DNA of 64,000 bases from Altererythrobacter sp. XM-24bin4 (GCA_003149575.1 QCWG01000001.1:2176334-2240333); one strand, 5' to 3'; shown: positions 26,922 to 36,215, counted from the first letter of the stretch. Notes: generated by a model not told the origin, from the letters alone. Made by a program: numbers and translations.

Positions 26922-27584
26922 TTAGCCGATCATCCCTTCAGGCTGCGGCAGCACCGCGCCCATGACCAGGCTAGTATCGGTCTTCTTATACTGAAGCCCA
27001 CCGCCCATTTCCTCAGCCAGCGTTGCGATCATATGCGCAGCGGCAGTTCGGCTGGAGAGTTCGCCTGGCGCAAGCTCGCCTTGAATCGCGCGACCGATGT
27101 TGTCATCGAATGCAAGCCGGTCCCCACTCGCCCGGACAACGATCTCTACATTGCCGCCTTGCAGCTCAGCACCAATATCGAGTGTCCCGCCACGGATGAG
27201 CGCATCAAGTGCAATATGCGCGAGATTGAGCATCACCTTTACCGCGGGCTTCGGAAGGCTGGACTCACTGATCGCCCAATTCTGCGTCACGCCTTTGGCG
27301 TCCGATACCAGCGCGTCGATTACGCTTTGCGCCTCTTCCACCGGAACAGCTCCGCCAAAACCACCAGCCGCGCCGAACGCGAGCCGGAAGAACTTGAGTT
27401 TGTTCGTGCTGATCTTTGCGCTTTGTTCGAGCAGCTCCATGCAGCGCGCGCGCATCTCCGGGTCTTTCTCGTCAGCGAGCAATTCCAGCCCGTTGGAGAG
27501 AGCTCCTACAGGTGACAGCATGTCGTGGCACAGCCGCGAGCACATCAATGCGGCAAGTTCAGTGGAAAAGGTCATCGAGGCCAT
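26922..27584 (-). CDS. chpT: Histidine phosphotransferase ChpT
   Basis: ChpT relays phosphate from the hybrid kinase CckA to CtrA and CpdR in the alphaproteobacterial cell-cycle pathway. The 220-residue protein has the dimerisation and phosphotransfer helices with the acceptor His in SRLCHDMLSPVGALSNGLELL (near residue 20), followed by a degenerate kinase-like ATPase fold (LNLAHIALDALIRGG). It has no ATP-binding motif, as expected for ChpT. The start at MASMTFST is the first of two ATGs in frame; the second, three codons later, is also possible. The pairing with an AmpD-like gene is only positional here. Confidence 0.9.
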   Translation of the reverse strand: MASMTFSTELAALMCSRLCHDMLSPVGALSNGLELLADEKDPEMRARCMELLEQSAKISTNKLKFFRLAFGAAGGFGGAVPVEEAQSVIDALVSDAKGVTQNWAISESSLPKPAVKVMLNLAHIALDALIRGGTLDIGAELQGGNVEIVVRASGDRLAFDDNIGRAIQGELAPGELSSRTAAAHMIATLAEEMGGGLQYKKTDTSLVMGAVLPQPEGMIG

Positions 27585-27714
27585 TAAAGTCCTACAGAAT
27601 GGAACACTTGGAACGCTGTCCTACTCAGAAAATCGCTACCATACCAGCCGTGTCGAATCCGAATGCGCGAAAAGGTTATTCGCCAAAGGCAGACCAGTCG
27701 AGCACAGGTCGCTT

Positions 27715-28110
27715 CTAGTCGTCCACCACTGCGTAGGAAACTTCCGTGAATCCGTCTGGATCATCCCGCCACAAGCCAATCTCCTGCCCCGCGATAATCA
27801 CCCAGATGCTGCCGTCACCAGTGGACATGACCCGATCCGTCTTTGATGGTCGCGCATCACCCACCGGATGCGAATGGTAATAGCCGATGACTTGAGGCCC
27901 GCCTTTGCGGGCAGCGCGATGCGCATCGATCAGTGCTTGCGGATCAATTTCGAAATGGGTTGCAGGTGCCGGATGGACATTGCGGGTCGCAACACAATCG
28001 GAAATTCGATCGCCCTCGCGCAGCATAATTCCGCATGCCTCGAGCGGATGGGCTTTTCCCGCCTCCCGCAAGATCCGATCGATCACTCCACTTGCCACTT
28101 TGATGTCCAT
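27715..28110 (-). CDS. JAMM/MPN-domain metallopeptidase (M67 family)
   Basis: A 131-residue protein that is essentially one JAMM domain. The zinc site is complete: Glu near residue 24 (HPLEACGIM), the two His in YYHSHPVGDARPS (79 and 81) and Asp at 92 (SKTD). Bacterial members cleave isopeptide or thiocarboxylate-linked ubiquitin-like proteins such as CysO-type sulfur carriers, but no partner gene is adjacent. I chose MDIKVASG as the start; an upstream ATG would run into the divergent gene. The start codon is only 16 bases from that of the divergent pseudouridine synthase. Confidence 0.85.
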   Translation of the reverse strand: MDIKVASGVIDRILREAGKAHPLEACGIMLREGDRISDCVATRNVHPAPATHFEIDPQALIDAHRAARKGGPQVIGYYHSHPVGDARPSKTDRVMSTGDGSIWVIIAGQEIGLWRDDPDGFTEVSYAVVDD

Positions 28111-28126
28111 CGCGCATGCCTCTAGC

Positions 28127-29071
28127 ATGACCGAAAGCGAAGTCATCATCGGATCAATCGGAACGTCAGACCGCCTCGACAAGGCGTTGGCTGACGCGAG
28201 CGATTTTTCGCGAGCGCGAATTCAGGCGCTAATCGCGGAAGGTCGTGTTGCCATTTCCGGTCAGATCATGACGAGCGCAAAAGCCAAGATTCCGGCTGGT
28301 GCGCGGTATGAAATCCGCGTCCCGCCTCCCATCGAAGCCGAAGCCCGGCCGCAGGATATCCCGATCAATTTTGTGTTCGAGGATGAGCATCTGATCATCG
28401 TGAACAAGCCTGCCGGCATGGTGGTTCATCCCGCAGCCGGAAATCCTGACGGGACTCTGGTCAATGCGCTGCTCCACCATTGCAAAGGCCAGCTTTCGGG
28501 CATTGGCGGCGTCGCGCGGCCGGGCATCGTCCACCGGATCGATAAGGACACGTCCGGCCTGTTGGTGGTCGCAAAGTCCGATAAGGCGCACGAAGGTCTT
28601 GCCCGGCAGTTCAAGGACCACTCGATCGAGCGGCGATATCTGGCGGTTTGCGGGGGGCATCTGCGCAATTCCGAAGGCACGATTTCCACGCGAATCGGCC
28701 GTTCTGATGCCAATCGCAAAAAAATGGCTGTGCTCGCCAAGAATTCCTCGCGCGGCAAAGATGCTGTGACCCATTATAAGCTTTTGAAGAAGCTCAAATC
28801 CGCTTCGTTAATCGAATGTCGGTTGGAAACGGGGCGAACCCACCAGGTTCGCGTTCACTTTGCGTCAATTGGTCATCCGCTAGTAGGTGATACGATATAT
28901 GGACGCACTCCAGCCGAATTACGTAATATTCTGAAGGCTTTGGGTTTCGAAAGGCAGGCCTTGCATGCGGCATCGCTTGGCTTTGAGCACCCGATAAGCG
29001 GAGATTGGCTCGAATTCCGATCGGAACTGCCGGAGGATATGCAGGAACTAATCGACCAAACCACGCGTTGA
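28127..29071 (+). CDS. RluA-family pseudouridine synthase, RluD-like
   Basis: A 314-residue pseudouridine synthase, probably modifying 23S rRNA helix 69 as RluD does. It has an S4 domain (RLDKALADASDFSRARIQALIAEG split over residues 14-37), the catalytic Asp in HRIDKDTSGLLVV near 145 and GRTHQVRVHFASIGHPLVGD near 236. The length and INFVFEDEHLIIVNKPAGMVVHP segment fit RluD better than RluC. It is upstream of rpoH on the same strand, 124 bases apart, and diverges from the JAMM gene with overlapping promoter space. Confidence 0.9.
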   Translation: MTESEVIIGSIGTSDRLDKALADASDFSRARIQALIAEGRVAISGQIMTSAKAKIPAGARYEIRVPPPIEAEARPQDIPINFVFEDEHLIIVNKPAGMVVHPAAGNPDGTLVNALLHHCKGQLSGIGGVARPGIVHRIDKDTSGLLVVAKSDKAHEGLARQFKDHSIERRYLAVCGGHLRNSEGTISTRIGRSDANRKKMAVLAKNSSRGKDAVTHYKLLKKLKSASLIECRLETGRTHQVRVHFASIGHPLVGDTIYGRTPAELRNILKALGFERQALHAASLGFEHPISGDWLEFRSELPEDMQELIDQTTR

Positions 29072-29195
29072 AATCGATGAAATACACTGCAAATCTCTGC
29101 AAACGCGTGTATGTGTAACCATGTGACCCGCACCAACGGATGCCCATTAGGGGTCCAGATACCGTCGGGTTGACGCAAGAAAGGTTAGGGAAAGA

Positions 29196-30101
29196 GTGAC
29201 CAATACCAAGTCTATGAGCGTCCCGGCGCTCGGCGGAGAGCAAAGCCTCAACCGCTACCTCTCGGAAATCAAGAAATACCCCGTTCTCACCGCTGAGCAG
29301 GAATATATGCTCGCCAAGCGTTATGAAGAGCATGAGGACCCCGAAGCTGCGGCGCAGCTCGTGACCTCGCATCTGCGCCTGGTTGCGAAGATTGCGATGG
29401 GTTATCGCGGCTATGGCTTGCCGGTCAGCGACCTTATTTCAGAAGGCAATGTTGGCCTGATGCAGGGCGTCAAGAAGTTCGAAGCCGATCGTGGCTTCCG
29501 CTTGGCGACCTATGCGATGTGGTGGATCAAGGCTTCTATCCAGGAATACATTCTCCGCAGCTGGAGCCTCGTGAAGATGGGCACCACCGCCGCGCAGAAA
29601 AAATTGTTCTTCAACCTGCGACGGATGAAGAAGAACCTCGACGCTTACGAAGATAGCGATCTTCATCCTGACGACGTGGCGAAGATAGCGACCGATCTGG
29701 GCGTGCCGGAGCAGGAAGTCGTCAATATGAACCGCCGGATGATGATGGGCGGCGACGGTTCGCTGAACGTCCAGATGCGCAATGGCGAGGAAGGTTCTGG
29801 CGAATGGCAGGACTGGCTGACCGATGATCGTCCGCTGCACGACGAAACGGTTGCCGAAGCTGAAGAAGCCCAGGTCCGCCACGAAATGCTGGCTGAAGCC
29901 ATGGATGCGCTGAACGATCGCGAGAAGCACATTCTGACCGAGCGCCGCCTGACCGAAAACCCGCAAACGCTAGAAGAGTTGTCGCAGGTTTACGATGTCA
30001 GCCGCGAGCGTATTCGCCAGATCGAAGTGCGTGCATTTGAAAAGCTGCAGAAAGCGATGCAGCGGATTGCCGGTGAAAAGCTCTTGTATGCAGGGGCTTA
30101 A
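29196..30101 (+). CDS. rpoH: RNA polymerase heat-shock sigma factor RpoH (sigma-32)
   Basis: Directs RNA polymerase to heat-shock promoters. The 301-residue protein has sigma region 2 (HLRLVAKIAMGYRGYGLPVSDLISEG, DRGFRLATYAMWWIKASIQEYILRSW in pieces), the RpoH-specific box QKKLFFNLRRMKKN near residue 131, and region 4 with EERI-type helix SRERIRQIEVRAFEKLQ. The GTG start has GGTTAGGGAAAG upstream; an ATG six codons later is the alternative. Many alphaproteobacteria carry more than one rpoH; only this one is in view. A terminator follows. Confidence 0.95.
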   Translation: MTNTKSMSVPALGGEQSLNRYLSEIKKYPVLTAEQEYMLAKRYEEHEDPEAAAQLVTSHLRLVAKIAMGYRGYGLPVSDLISEGNVGLMQGVKKFEADRGFRLATYAMWWIKASIQEYILRSWSLVKMGTTAAQKKLFFNLRRMKKNLDAYEDSDLHPDDVAKIATDLGVPEQEVVNMNRRMMMGGDGSLNVQMRNGEEGSGEWQDWLTDDRPLHDETVAEAEEAQVRHEMLAEAMDALNDREKHILTERRLTENPQTLEELSQVYDVSRERIRQIEVRAFEKLQKAMQRIAGEKLLYAGA

Positions 30102-30712
30102 CTAGCCCGGCAGACGGTCCAAGAGATCATCGAGAACCGAAACATCGAAACGCCGGGGTTTTCCTCCGGCGTTTTGCTTTTCATCTCGCACAGCACATCT
30201 CCCGGCTCTGGCCACTGGAATTGGACCTGCTCGGGAATGACACCGACCAGAGCTTCGAACCATGCGATCAGGTGGGGCTGTAGGGCCAGGTGCATGTCAA
30301 ACCCTCAGCGGCTACGCGTCTTGTCACCTTCCTTTTGCGCGCGGGCAACGTCAGGTTCGATGTGCTGTATGAAATAGCGATCCGCGAAGCCGATCGCCTC
30401 TCGAGCCAAAGGCATCGTCTCGTTGAAGACGTCCATCGTTTTGAACCCGGCGCGGGCCATGCACCAGTCAAAGTGTGATTTGAACGGCTCTGTGTCGCAG
30501 ATCGCGAAACCGTGCTTTACCTCTATCGCCTGAGCTGGCCTGAACCGCCGGATATTGTGCTGAAACCAGTATTCGGCGTGAACGGCAGGCGCATCAGCAG
30601 CGCCCAGAACCTGGCCTTCTGCCTCAAACTCGAGCACGCAATACTGCTCGCCAAAACGGCGCGAATATGTGGTCTTTCCCGCGGTGCTGATGCCTTCGAT
30701 GACAATAATCAT
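30098..30712 (-). pseudogene. P-loop nucleoside/nucleotide kinase-like gene with an in-frame TGA
   Basis: The N-terminal 135 residues read as a small P-loop kinase: IEGISTAGKTTYSRRFG is Walker A, with later WFQHNIRRF and ETMPLAREAIGFADRYF. At 30305-30307 the frame meets TGA after DKTRSR, but the same frame then continues with GFDMHLALQPHLIAWFEALVGVIPEQVQFQWPEPG, which looks like the natural continuation. A single C-to-T change in a CGA Arg codon would explain it. The C-terminal part overlaps the rpoH terminator and the last bases of rpoH. Whether the short form has any activity is unknown; a sequencing error is possible. Confidence 0.65.
30148..30175 (+). terminator. Rho-independent terminator of rpoH
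   Basis: A nine-base stem (aaacgccgg / ccggcgttt) with a loop of nine bases and a T-run on the plus strand, 47 bases after the rpoH stop. Confidence 0.8.
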
Positions 30713-30748
30713 ACTACACCAGTCAGTGTCGCCGGGTGACCCGTTTGA

Positions 30749-32083
30749 TTACTCGCTTGGCGCAAGATCCAGCACAGCTGCGATCATCGCTCGGGTGCCC
30801 ACAGTCACACTCTCGCGCGGGGCGATCTTGAATAGCGGTGAGTGGTGCGAAGGCACTGCAGGGCCGCCATTCGCCGCCGCGTCGAACGCCTCCTGAGGCG
30901 TACCACCAACGGCGAAGTAATATCCCGGAACGCCGGTGTCCTCAGCCACGAAGAAAGCAAAATCCTCTGCCCCCATCCCCTGCTGACGGAATGCAGGAGT
31001 CGCTTCTTCGCCAAAGGTTTCACGCATCACACCGTTGAGGCGGCGCGCCAGCTCGGGATCGTTGTAAGTCACCGGCGTGCCTTCGGTCACGGTGACCTGC
31101 ACCGGCATGTCGTCCGGCAGGCCATGGGCCTTGCCGATGTTCACCGCCACCCGTTCGATCGTGGAAAGCAGCTGTTCGCGAACGCGCTCGTCATTGGAAC
31201 GCACCGTCAATTGCAAGTCAGCGCGGTCTGAAATGATGTTGTGCTTGGTACCTGAGTGGAACGCGCCGACAGTGATGACGGCTGGCGACAATGGCATGAC
31301 TTCGCGGCTGATGATCGATTGCAGCGCAGTGACGATTTGCGATCCGATATAGACCGGATCACGCCCAGCATGCGGGCTCGCGCCGTGCGCGCCAATACCC
31401 GGCACCATGATGTCGACCGAATCCGCGCTGGAGTACTGAATGCCTTCCGACGCGCTGACGGTGCCGGTCGGGATCACAGAAGCGACGTGGAACGCGACTG
31501 CGTAATCGGGCTTGCCAAAGCGTTCATACAGCCCGTCTTCCATCATCGCTTTCGCCCCGCCCACACGCTCTTCAGCGGGCTGGACCACGAACATAAGCGT
31601 GCCCGACCATTGGTCCTTCATCGACGCCAGCAAGCGCGCCGTGCCGACCATAGAGGTGATATGCACATCGTGCCCGCAGGCATGCATGACCGAGTATTCC
31701 TCGCCATCCTGCCCGACCTGCTTGGCCTTGGACGCATAATCGAGCCCCGACTTTTCTTCAACCGGCAGCCCGTCCATATCTGCGCGCAACAGGATCAGCG
31801 GACCGTCGCCGTTGCGCAGCATGCCGACCACGCCGGTTCCGCCAACATTCTCTGTTACTTCAAGCCCGGCATCACGCAGTTCTGCCGCCATACGCGCGGC
31901 GGTTTTGGTCTCCAGAAACGAAAGCTCGGGGTTCTGGTGGAAATGCACAAACAGATCGTCGAGATAGGCGTCATAATCGGCTTCGACTGCCGCTGCGATC
32001 TCGCCGCTATCCGCCATAGCCGGCATTGCCAGCATTGCTGTGCTGAGGGCCAGCGACATTGCTATATTGCGCATGAACTTCAT
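30749..32083 (-). CDS. Exported M20-family amidohydrolase/carboxypeptidase
   Basis: A 444-residue M20D metallopeptidase with a signal peptide (about residues 1-24, ending PAMADS), so it acts in the periplasm. Metal-site and core motifs are HFHQNPELSFLE, ADMDGLPVEE, HACGHDVHITSM, QPAEERVGGAKAM and a C-terminal HHSPLFKI. Relatives hydrolyse N-acyl amino acids, hippurate or indole-acetyl conjugates. The ATG chosen has GGGAGAGA upstream; a further in-frame ATG twelve codons before lacks one. The substrate cannot be told. It diverges from mtgA with about 107 bases between. Confidence 0.9.
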   Translation of the reverse strand: MKFMRNIAMSLALSTAMLAMPAMADSGEIAAAVEADYDAYLDDLFVHFHQNPELSFLETKTAARMAAELRDAGLEVTENVGGTGVVGMLRNGDGPLILLRADMDGLPVEEKSGLDYASKAKQVGQDGEEYSVMHACGHDVHITSMVGTARLLASMKDQWSGTLMFVVQPAEERVGGAKAMMEDGLYERFGKPDYAVAFHVASVIPTGTVSASEGIQYSSADSVDIMVPGIGAHGASPHAGRDPVYIGSQIVTALQSIISREVMPLSPAVITVGAFHSGTKHNIISDRADLQLTVRSNDERVREQLLSTIERVAVNIGKAHGLPDDMPVQVTVTEGTPVTYNDPELARRLNGVMRETFGEEATPAFRQQGMGAEDFAFFVAEDTGVPGYYFAVGGTPQEAFDAAANGGPAVPSHHSPLFKIAPRESVTVGTRAMIAAVLDLAPSE

Positions 32084-32190
32084 CGATTCTCTCCCAATCC
32101 CCGTGTTGATGACTTCCAAGCATCTTCGCGCCCAAGTCGCAAGCGCGTTCCTGATTGCGCACGCGTCACCACGCGCCTATTTGCACCAAC

Positions 32191-32931
32191 ATGCGTCTCG
32201 CAATCCTTCCCCGCATCCGTGATGGCTTTGGCAATCTGCGCCGCTCGCCCGGACGCACCCTGCTGCGCTGGACGGCCATGGCGATCCTTGGCTTTGTGTT
32301 TCTCAGCTTCGTGCTGGTCATATTCTACAAATGGGTACCCGTACCGATCACCGCGACAATGATCCTGGACGAAGAAGTGTGGGAGCACGGGCTTAGCAAA
32401 GACTGGGAATCGCTCGACTCTATCGACCGTAATCTGGTCAGTGCCGTGATCGCGGCGGAAGATGGCAAGTTCTGCAGCCACAACGGGTTCGATGCAGAAG
32501 CCATCGCCAAGGCCGCCGCGCGCAATGCCCAAGGGGGGCGCATTCGAGGCGGCTCGACCATCACGCAACAGACCGCCAAAAACGTCTTCCTGTGGCAAGG
32601 CGGTGGCTATTTCCGCAAAGGTATCGAAGCCTGGTTCGCGTTCCTGATTGAGCAAATCTGGGGCAAGCAGCGGATCATGGAAGTTTATCTGAATGTCGCT
32701 GAAACCGGCATTGCAACCTATGGCGCAGAGGCTGGCGCGCAGCGTTACTTCGGGCATTCCGCGGCAAGGCTGCCCCAAAGCGAAGCTGCGCGCATGGCGG
32801 CGGCGCTGCCGCTCCCCAAGCAACGCCCGGTTGTCAATCCGACCGGTTTCACAAGGCGTTACGCAAACACGATATCCGCACGAATGGGAGTTGTAAGGCG
32901 TGACGGGCTTGATTCGTGCGTCTATGACTAG
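32191..32931 (+). CDS. mtgA: Monofunctional peptidoglycan glycosyltransferase
   Basis: Polymerises lipid II into glycan strands at the inner membrane. The 246-residue protein has one N-terminal membrane segment (about 30-52) and a GT51 domain with the catalytic Glu in AAEDGKFCSHNGFD, then GGSTITQQTAKNVFLW, and GKQRIMEVYLNVAETG. There is no transpeptidase domain. The start at MRLAILPR fits the family; twelve codons upstream in frame are possible. It is followed at 6 bases by the CDF exporter, so the two may be co-transcribed. Confidence 0.95.
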   Translation: MRLAILPRIRDGFGNLRRSPGRTLLRWTAMAILGFVFLSFVLVIFYKWVPVPITATMILDEEVWEHGLSKDWESLDSIDRNLVSAVIAAEDGKFCSHNGFDAEAIAKAAARNAQGGRIRGGSTITQQTAKNVFLWQGGGYFRKGIEAWFAFLIEQIWGKQRIMEVYLNVAETGIATYGAEAGAQRYFGHSAARLPQSEAARMAAALPLPKQRPVVNPTGFTRRYANTISARMGVVRRDGLDSCVYD

Positions 32932-32936
32932 AAGCC

Positions 32937-33872
32937 ATGGGCGAGGCGCATAGCCATTCACACTCGCATTCGCATGGCCACAGCCATGGGGCTGGCGGTC
33001 ATTCTCATGCGCCGGCCGATTTCGGGCGCGCCTTTGCAATCGGCATCGTTCTAAACAGCGCCTTCGTTATAGTCGAAGCGACCTACGGCTTTCTGTCCGG
33101 ATCGATGGCATTGGTCGCCGATGCAGGCCACAATCTGTCAGATGTGCTCGCATTGATGCTCGCCTGGGGCGCAAGCGTCGCGGCGAAGAAACCAGCCTCC
33201 CCGCGCTATACCTATGGCTTCAAGAGCTCGACGATCCTGGCTGCGCTGGCCAACGCGATGTTGCTGGCGATCGCCATTGGCGCGATCCTGTTCGAAACAA
33301 TGCACCGCATTCTTGAGCCTGCTCCGGTCGAAGGCATGACCATGGTGGTGGTTGCCGGGATCGGGATCGCGATCAACACATTCACGGCGCTGATGTTCAT
33401 GCGGGGACGCAAGAATGACCTCAACATTCGCGGAGCCTTCCTGCACATGGCGGCTGACGCGCTGGTATCATTGGGCGTGGTGATCGCAGGCGTTGCAATC
33501 CTCTATACCGGACAAATCTGGATCGATCCGGTCACCAGCCTGATTATTGTTGCAGTGATCGCGTGGGGCACATGGGGTCTGGCAAAAGACAGCATAAAGC
33601 TGGGCCTGCACGCAGTGCCCGAAAATGTGGACGAGACCAAGGTGCGTGCTTTCCTTGCGAAATGCGAAGGTGTGAGCGAGGTGCATGATCTGCACATCTG
33701 GCCAATGTCGACAACCGAGACCGCGTTGACCGTGCATCTGGTCGTGCCCAATGGCCATCCGGGCGACAGCTTTCTGCACTCAATCAGCCACAAGCTGGAA
33801 CACGAGTTTGGTATCAATCACTCGACGATCCAGATCGAGCGCGAGCGGGATTGTGCGACCAGCGACTGCTAG
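32937..33872 (+). CDS. Cation diffusion facilitator, zinc-type exporter
   Basis: A 311-residue CDF transporter that exports divalent metal (most likely Zn2+, possibly Co2+ or Cd2+) in exchange for protons. The N-terminus is a His-rich tail with repeated HS pairs, probably a metal sensor. Six membrane segments carry the site residues in ALVADAGHNLSDVLAL (segment II) and FLHMAADALVSLGV (segment V). The cytoplasmic domain has VHDLHIWPMSTTETALTVHLV. The CZC-type HxxxD pattern in both segments favours zinc. It lies directly after mtgA. Confidence 0.93.
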   Translation: MGEAHSHSHSHSHGHSHGAGGHSHAPADFGRAFAIGIVLNSAFVIVEATYGFLSGSMALVADAGHNLSDVLALMLAWGASVAAKKPASPRYTYGFKSSTILAALANAMLLAIAIGAILFETMHRILEPAPVEGMTMVVVAGIGIAINTFTALMFMRGRKNDLNIRGAFLHMAADALVSLGVVIAGVAILYTGQIWIDPVTSLIIVAVIAWGTWGLAKDSIKLGLHAVPENVDETKVRAFLAKCEGVSEVHDLHIWPMSTTETALTVHLVVPNGHPGDSFLHSISHKLEHEFGINHSTIQIERERDCATSDC

Positions 33873-34561
33873 ACTAGCGCAGCATCGACTGCTGCCAGCG
33901 CATGCAATCCAGTCGTATCGAACAGCGGGATCTCACTGTCTTCCTGTCCAACCAGCAGCATAATCTCGGTGCAACCGAGGATGACCGCCTCTGCGCCGCG
34001 ATCGACCAGACGCGCGATCACTGCGCGGTATATCTCGCGGGACTCTTCGCGTGCGGAACCATTGACCAGTTCTTCATAAATAATGCGGTGCACTTCGACC
34101 CGGTCGGCATGCCGGGGGATCAGGACTTCCAGCCCGTGCCTGTCCTCCAAGCGCCCCCGATAGAAGTCCCGCTCCATGGTGAAAGCGGTGCCCAGCAAGC
34201 CGACCTTCGTGAAACCCTGCAGCTTAATCGCTTCAGCTGTCGGGTCCGCGATATGCAGCAGTGGCAGGTCGCAGGCTGCTTCGACTTCGGGCGCAAGCTT
34301 ATGCATGGTGTTGGTCGCGATAATGAGCAGGTCTGCACCGCCTGCCTGCAATGAACGCGCGCTTTCGCCGATCATTCTCCCCAGCGCTTCCCATTCGCGT
34401 GCGTGCTGCAACCTCTCGACCTCGCCGAAGTCGAGCGAGTGCATCAGGATTTTGGCGCTATGCGGCGCACCCAGCCGTTCGCGAACCGCGCGATTGATGA
34501 TCGTGTAGTACTGGGCCGAGCTTTCCCAGCTCATCCCGCCGATGATGCCGATGGTTCTCAT
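33869..34561 (-). CDS. Aspartate/glutamate racemase family protein (YgeA-like)
   Basis: A 230-residue cofactor-independent racemase. The first active-site position is Thr in IIATNTMHKLA near residue 83, where classical aspartate racemases have Cys; the second Cys is in ILGCTEIMLLV near 190. This T/C pair is also found in E. coli YgeA, a broad-specificity amino acid racemase, so the same may hold here. The ATG overlaps the preceding phosphatase-like gene stop by ATGA. The end overlaps the convergent CDF gene by four bases. Confidence 0.85.
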   Translation of the reverse strand: MRTIGIIGGMSWESSAQYYTIINRAVRERLGAPHSAKILMHSLDFGEVERLQHAREWEALGRMIGESARSLQAGGADLLIIATNTMHKLAPEVEAACDLPLLHIADPTAEAIKLQGFTKVGLLGTAFTMERDFYRGRLEDRHGLEVLIPRHADRVEVHRIIYEELVNGSAREESREIYRAVIARLVDRGAEAVILGCTEIMLLVGQEDSEIPLFDTTGLHALAAVDAALV

Positions 34562-34890
34562 GCTGGTAACCAACGCCGCATTTTCGATTCGATCAAGCGG
34601 ACCAGTTCAGTGTCCATGAACTGGTACTCGTCGGGAATGCCCAGCACGATGATGCGCATGTCCTTCAACGCCGCGCGGTGCCGGTTTTGCAGCTTGGTTC
34701 GATGGGCTCGCTCCATCACGAAGATGAAATCGGCCCATTCGACAAGCTCGTCCGAGAGCGGATATTCAGCGTCGCGTTTGGTCCCTGCCGAGATTGTGGC
34801 GATGCCCTGGACTTCAGCGAAGAGATGTTCAGCTGTCGGACTACGCAAGCGGTTATGGCTGCATACGAACAGATAGTTGCGATCAGCCAA
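34558..34890 (-). CDS. Low-molecular-weight protein tyrosine phosphatase-like protein
   Basis: A 110-residue protein with the phosphatase loop CSHNRLRSPTAE at residues 10-21 (C-x5-R-S pattern), so the nucleophile and the Arg are kept. A late Asp pair (VLGIPDEYQFMDTELV) may supply the general acid. The family (COG4551) is shorter than classical LMW-PTPs and its substrates are unknown. It is upstream of, and overlaps, the racemase gene, and lies 17 bases after clpX on the same strand, which suggests one transcript. Confidence 0.82.
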   Translation of the reverse strand: MADRNYLFVCSHNRLRSPTAEHLFAEVQGIATISAGTKRDAEYPLSDELVEWADFIFVMERAHRTKLQNRHRAALKDMRIIVLGIPDEYQFMDTELVRLIESKMRRWLPA

Positions 34891-34907
34891 ACAGAGCGAT
34901 GCGGTTG

Positions 34908-36182
34908 CTAAGCCGCTTCGTCGTTCTTGCCCTTCTTGGAAGAGCTGCTGACCACGCGGACCGGGTCCTTGCGGCCATGGACCACATCGGCATCGACCAC
35001 GATCTCACTAACATCTTCCATGTCAGGCAGATCGAACATCGTGTCGAGCAGAATGCCTTCAACGATTGAGCGAAGTCCGCGTGCACCGGTTTTGCGCAAG
35101 ATCGCTTTCTCGGCGATTTCCTTCATCGCTTCGGGCGTAAAGGTCAGCTCGACATCTTCGAGCTCGAACAGTTTCTTATACTGTTTGACCAGCGCATTTT
35201 TTGGCTCTTGCAGAATAGTGACAAGCGCATCGACATCCAGATCGTGCAGCGTTGCGATCACCGGCAGACGACCGACGAATTCGGGGATCAGGCCGAATTT
35301 CAGCAAATCTTCCGGTTCGCTCTTTTCGAGCAGTTCGCCCACTTTGCGCTTGTCCGGATCGGCGACATGGGCTCCGAAACCGATCGAGCGTTTCTGCAAG
35401 CGGTCAGCGATAATCTTGTCCAACCCAGCGAATGCGCCGCCACAGATGAACAGGATATTGGTCGTGTCGACTTGCAGGAATTCCTGCTGCGGATGCTTGC
35501 GGCCACCCTGCGGTGGAACGCTGGCCGTGGTGCCTTCCATCAGCTTCAAGAGAGCTTGCTGCACACCCTCACCCGACACGTCGCGCGTGATCGAAGGATT
35601 TTCCGCCTTGCGCGTAATCTTGTCGATTTCGTCAATGTAGACGATGCCGTGCTGTGCCTTCTCGACATTGTAGTCCGAGCTTTGCAGCAGTTTGAGAATA
35701 ATGTTCTCGACGTCTTCGCCAACATAACCCGCTTCGGTCAGAGTGGTCGCGTCAGCCATTGTGAACGGCACATCGAATGTGCGCGCAAGTGTTTGCGCGA
35801 GCAAAGTTTTACCCGATCCAGTCGGGCCCACCAGCAGGATGTTCGACTTGGCCAGCTCTACATCGCCAGCCTTGTTCGAATGCTTCAAACGCTTGTAATG
35901 GTTGTGCACCGCAACAGCGAGAACGCGTTTCGCGCGATCCTGCCCGATGACATAATCATTCAGCGTCGCAAATATCTCTGACGGCGCAGGCACTTCGCCT
36001 TCTTTGCGTCCGGTCAGACCAGCCTTGGTCTCTTCGCGGATAATATCATTGCACAGCTCAACGCATTCATCACAGATGAACACGGTCGGCCCCGCAATCA
36101 GTTTACGCACTTCGTGCTGCGACTTCCCACAGAAGCTGCAGTAGAGAGTGCTTTTGCTGTCAGTTCCGCTCAATTCGGTCAT
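34908..36182 (-). CDS. clpX: ATP-dependent Clp protease ATP-binding subunit ClpX
   Basis: The AAA+ unfoldase that feeds tagged proteins to ClpP. The 424-residue protein has the zinc-binding N-domain with [11 protein letters not shown] and CDECVELC, Walker A GPTGSGKT near residue 121, the pore loop GYVGEDVEN and the [13 protein letters not shown] segment, and the sensor/arginine finger FGAHVADP region. It ends with a Lys/Glu tail. It lies 171 bases after clpP on the same strand; in Caulobacter the pair degrades CtrA, and chpT in this window fits that cell-cycle setting by analogy. Confidence 0.97.
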   Translation of the reverse strand: MTELSGTDSKSTLYCSFCGKSQHEVRKLIAGPTVFICDECVELCNDIIREETKAGLTGRKEGEVPAPSEIFATLNDYVIGQDRAKRVLAVAVHNHYKRLKHSNKAGDVELAKSNILLVGPTGSGKTLLAQTLARTFDVPFTMADATTLTEAGYVGEDVENIILKLLQSSDYNVEKAQHGIVYIDEIDKITRKAENPSITRDVSGEGVQQALLKLMEGTTASVPPQGGRKHPQQEFLQVDTTNILFICGGAFAGLDKIIADRLQKRSIGFGAHVADPDKRKVGELLEKSEPEDLLKFGLIPEFVGRLPVIATLHDLDVDALVTILQEPKNALVKQYKKLFELEDVELTFTPEAMKEIAEKAILRKTGARGLRSIVEGILLDTMFDLPDMEDVSEIVVDADVVHGRKDPVRVVSSSSKKGKNDEAA

Positions 36183-36198
36183 TCCTAAGGCTTCCTAG

Positions 36199-36215
36199 CC
36201 CCTGAAAATCAGGGG
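36199..36215. repeat. Small perfect hairpin upstream of clpX
   Basis: The sequence cccctga-aaa-tcagggg forms a seven-base stem, 17 bases before the clpX start on the minus strand. It may be part of the 5' leader of clpX or mark the end of clpP transcripts, but it has no T-run. Confidence 0.45.

Noticed and set aside
30305..30307. Selenocysteine at the in-frame TGA of the kinase-like gene
   Set aside because: No selenoprotein family fits, no suitable stem-loop follows the TGA, and the protein position is not catalytic. A nonsense change is simpler.
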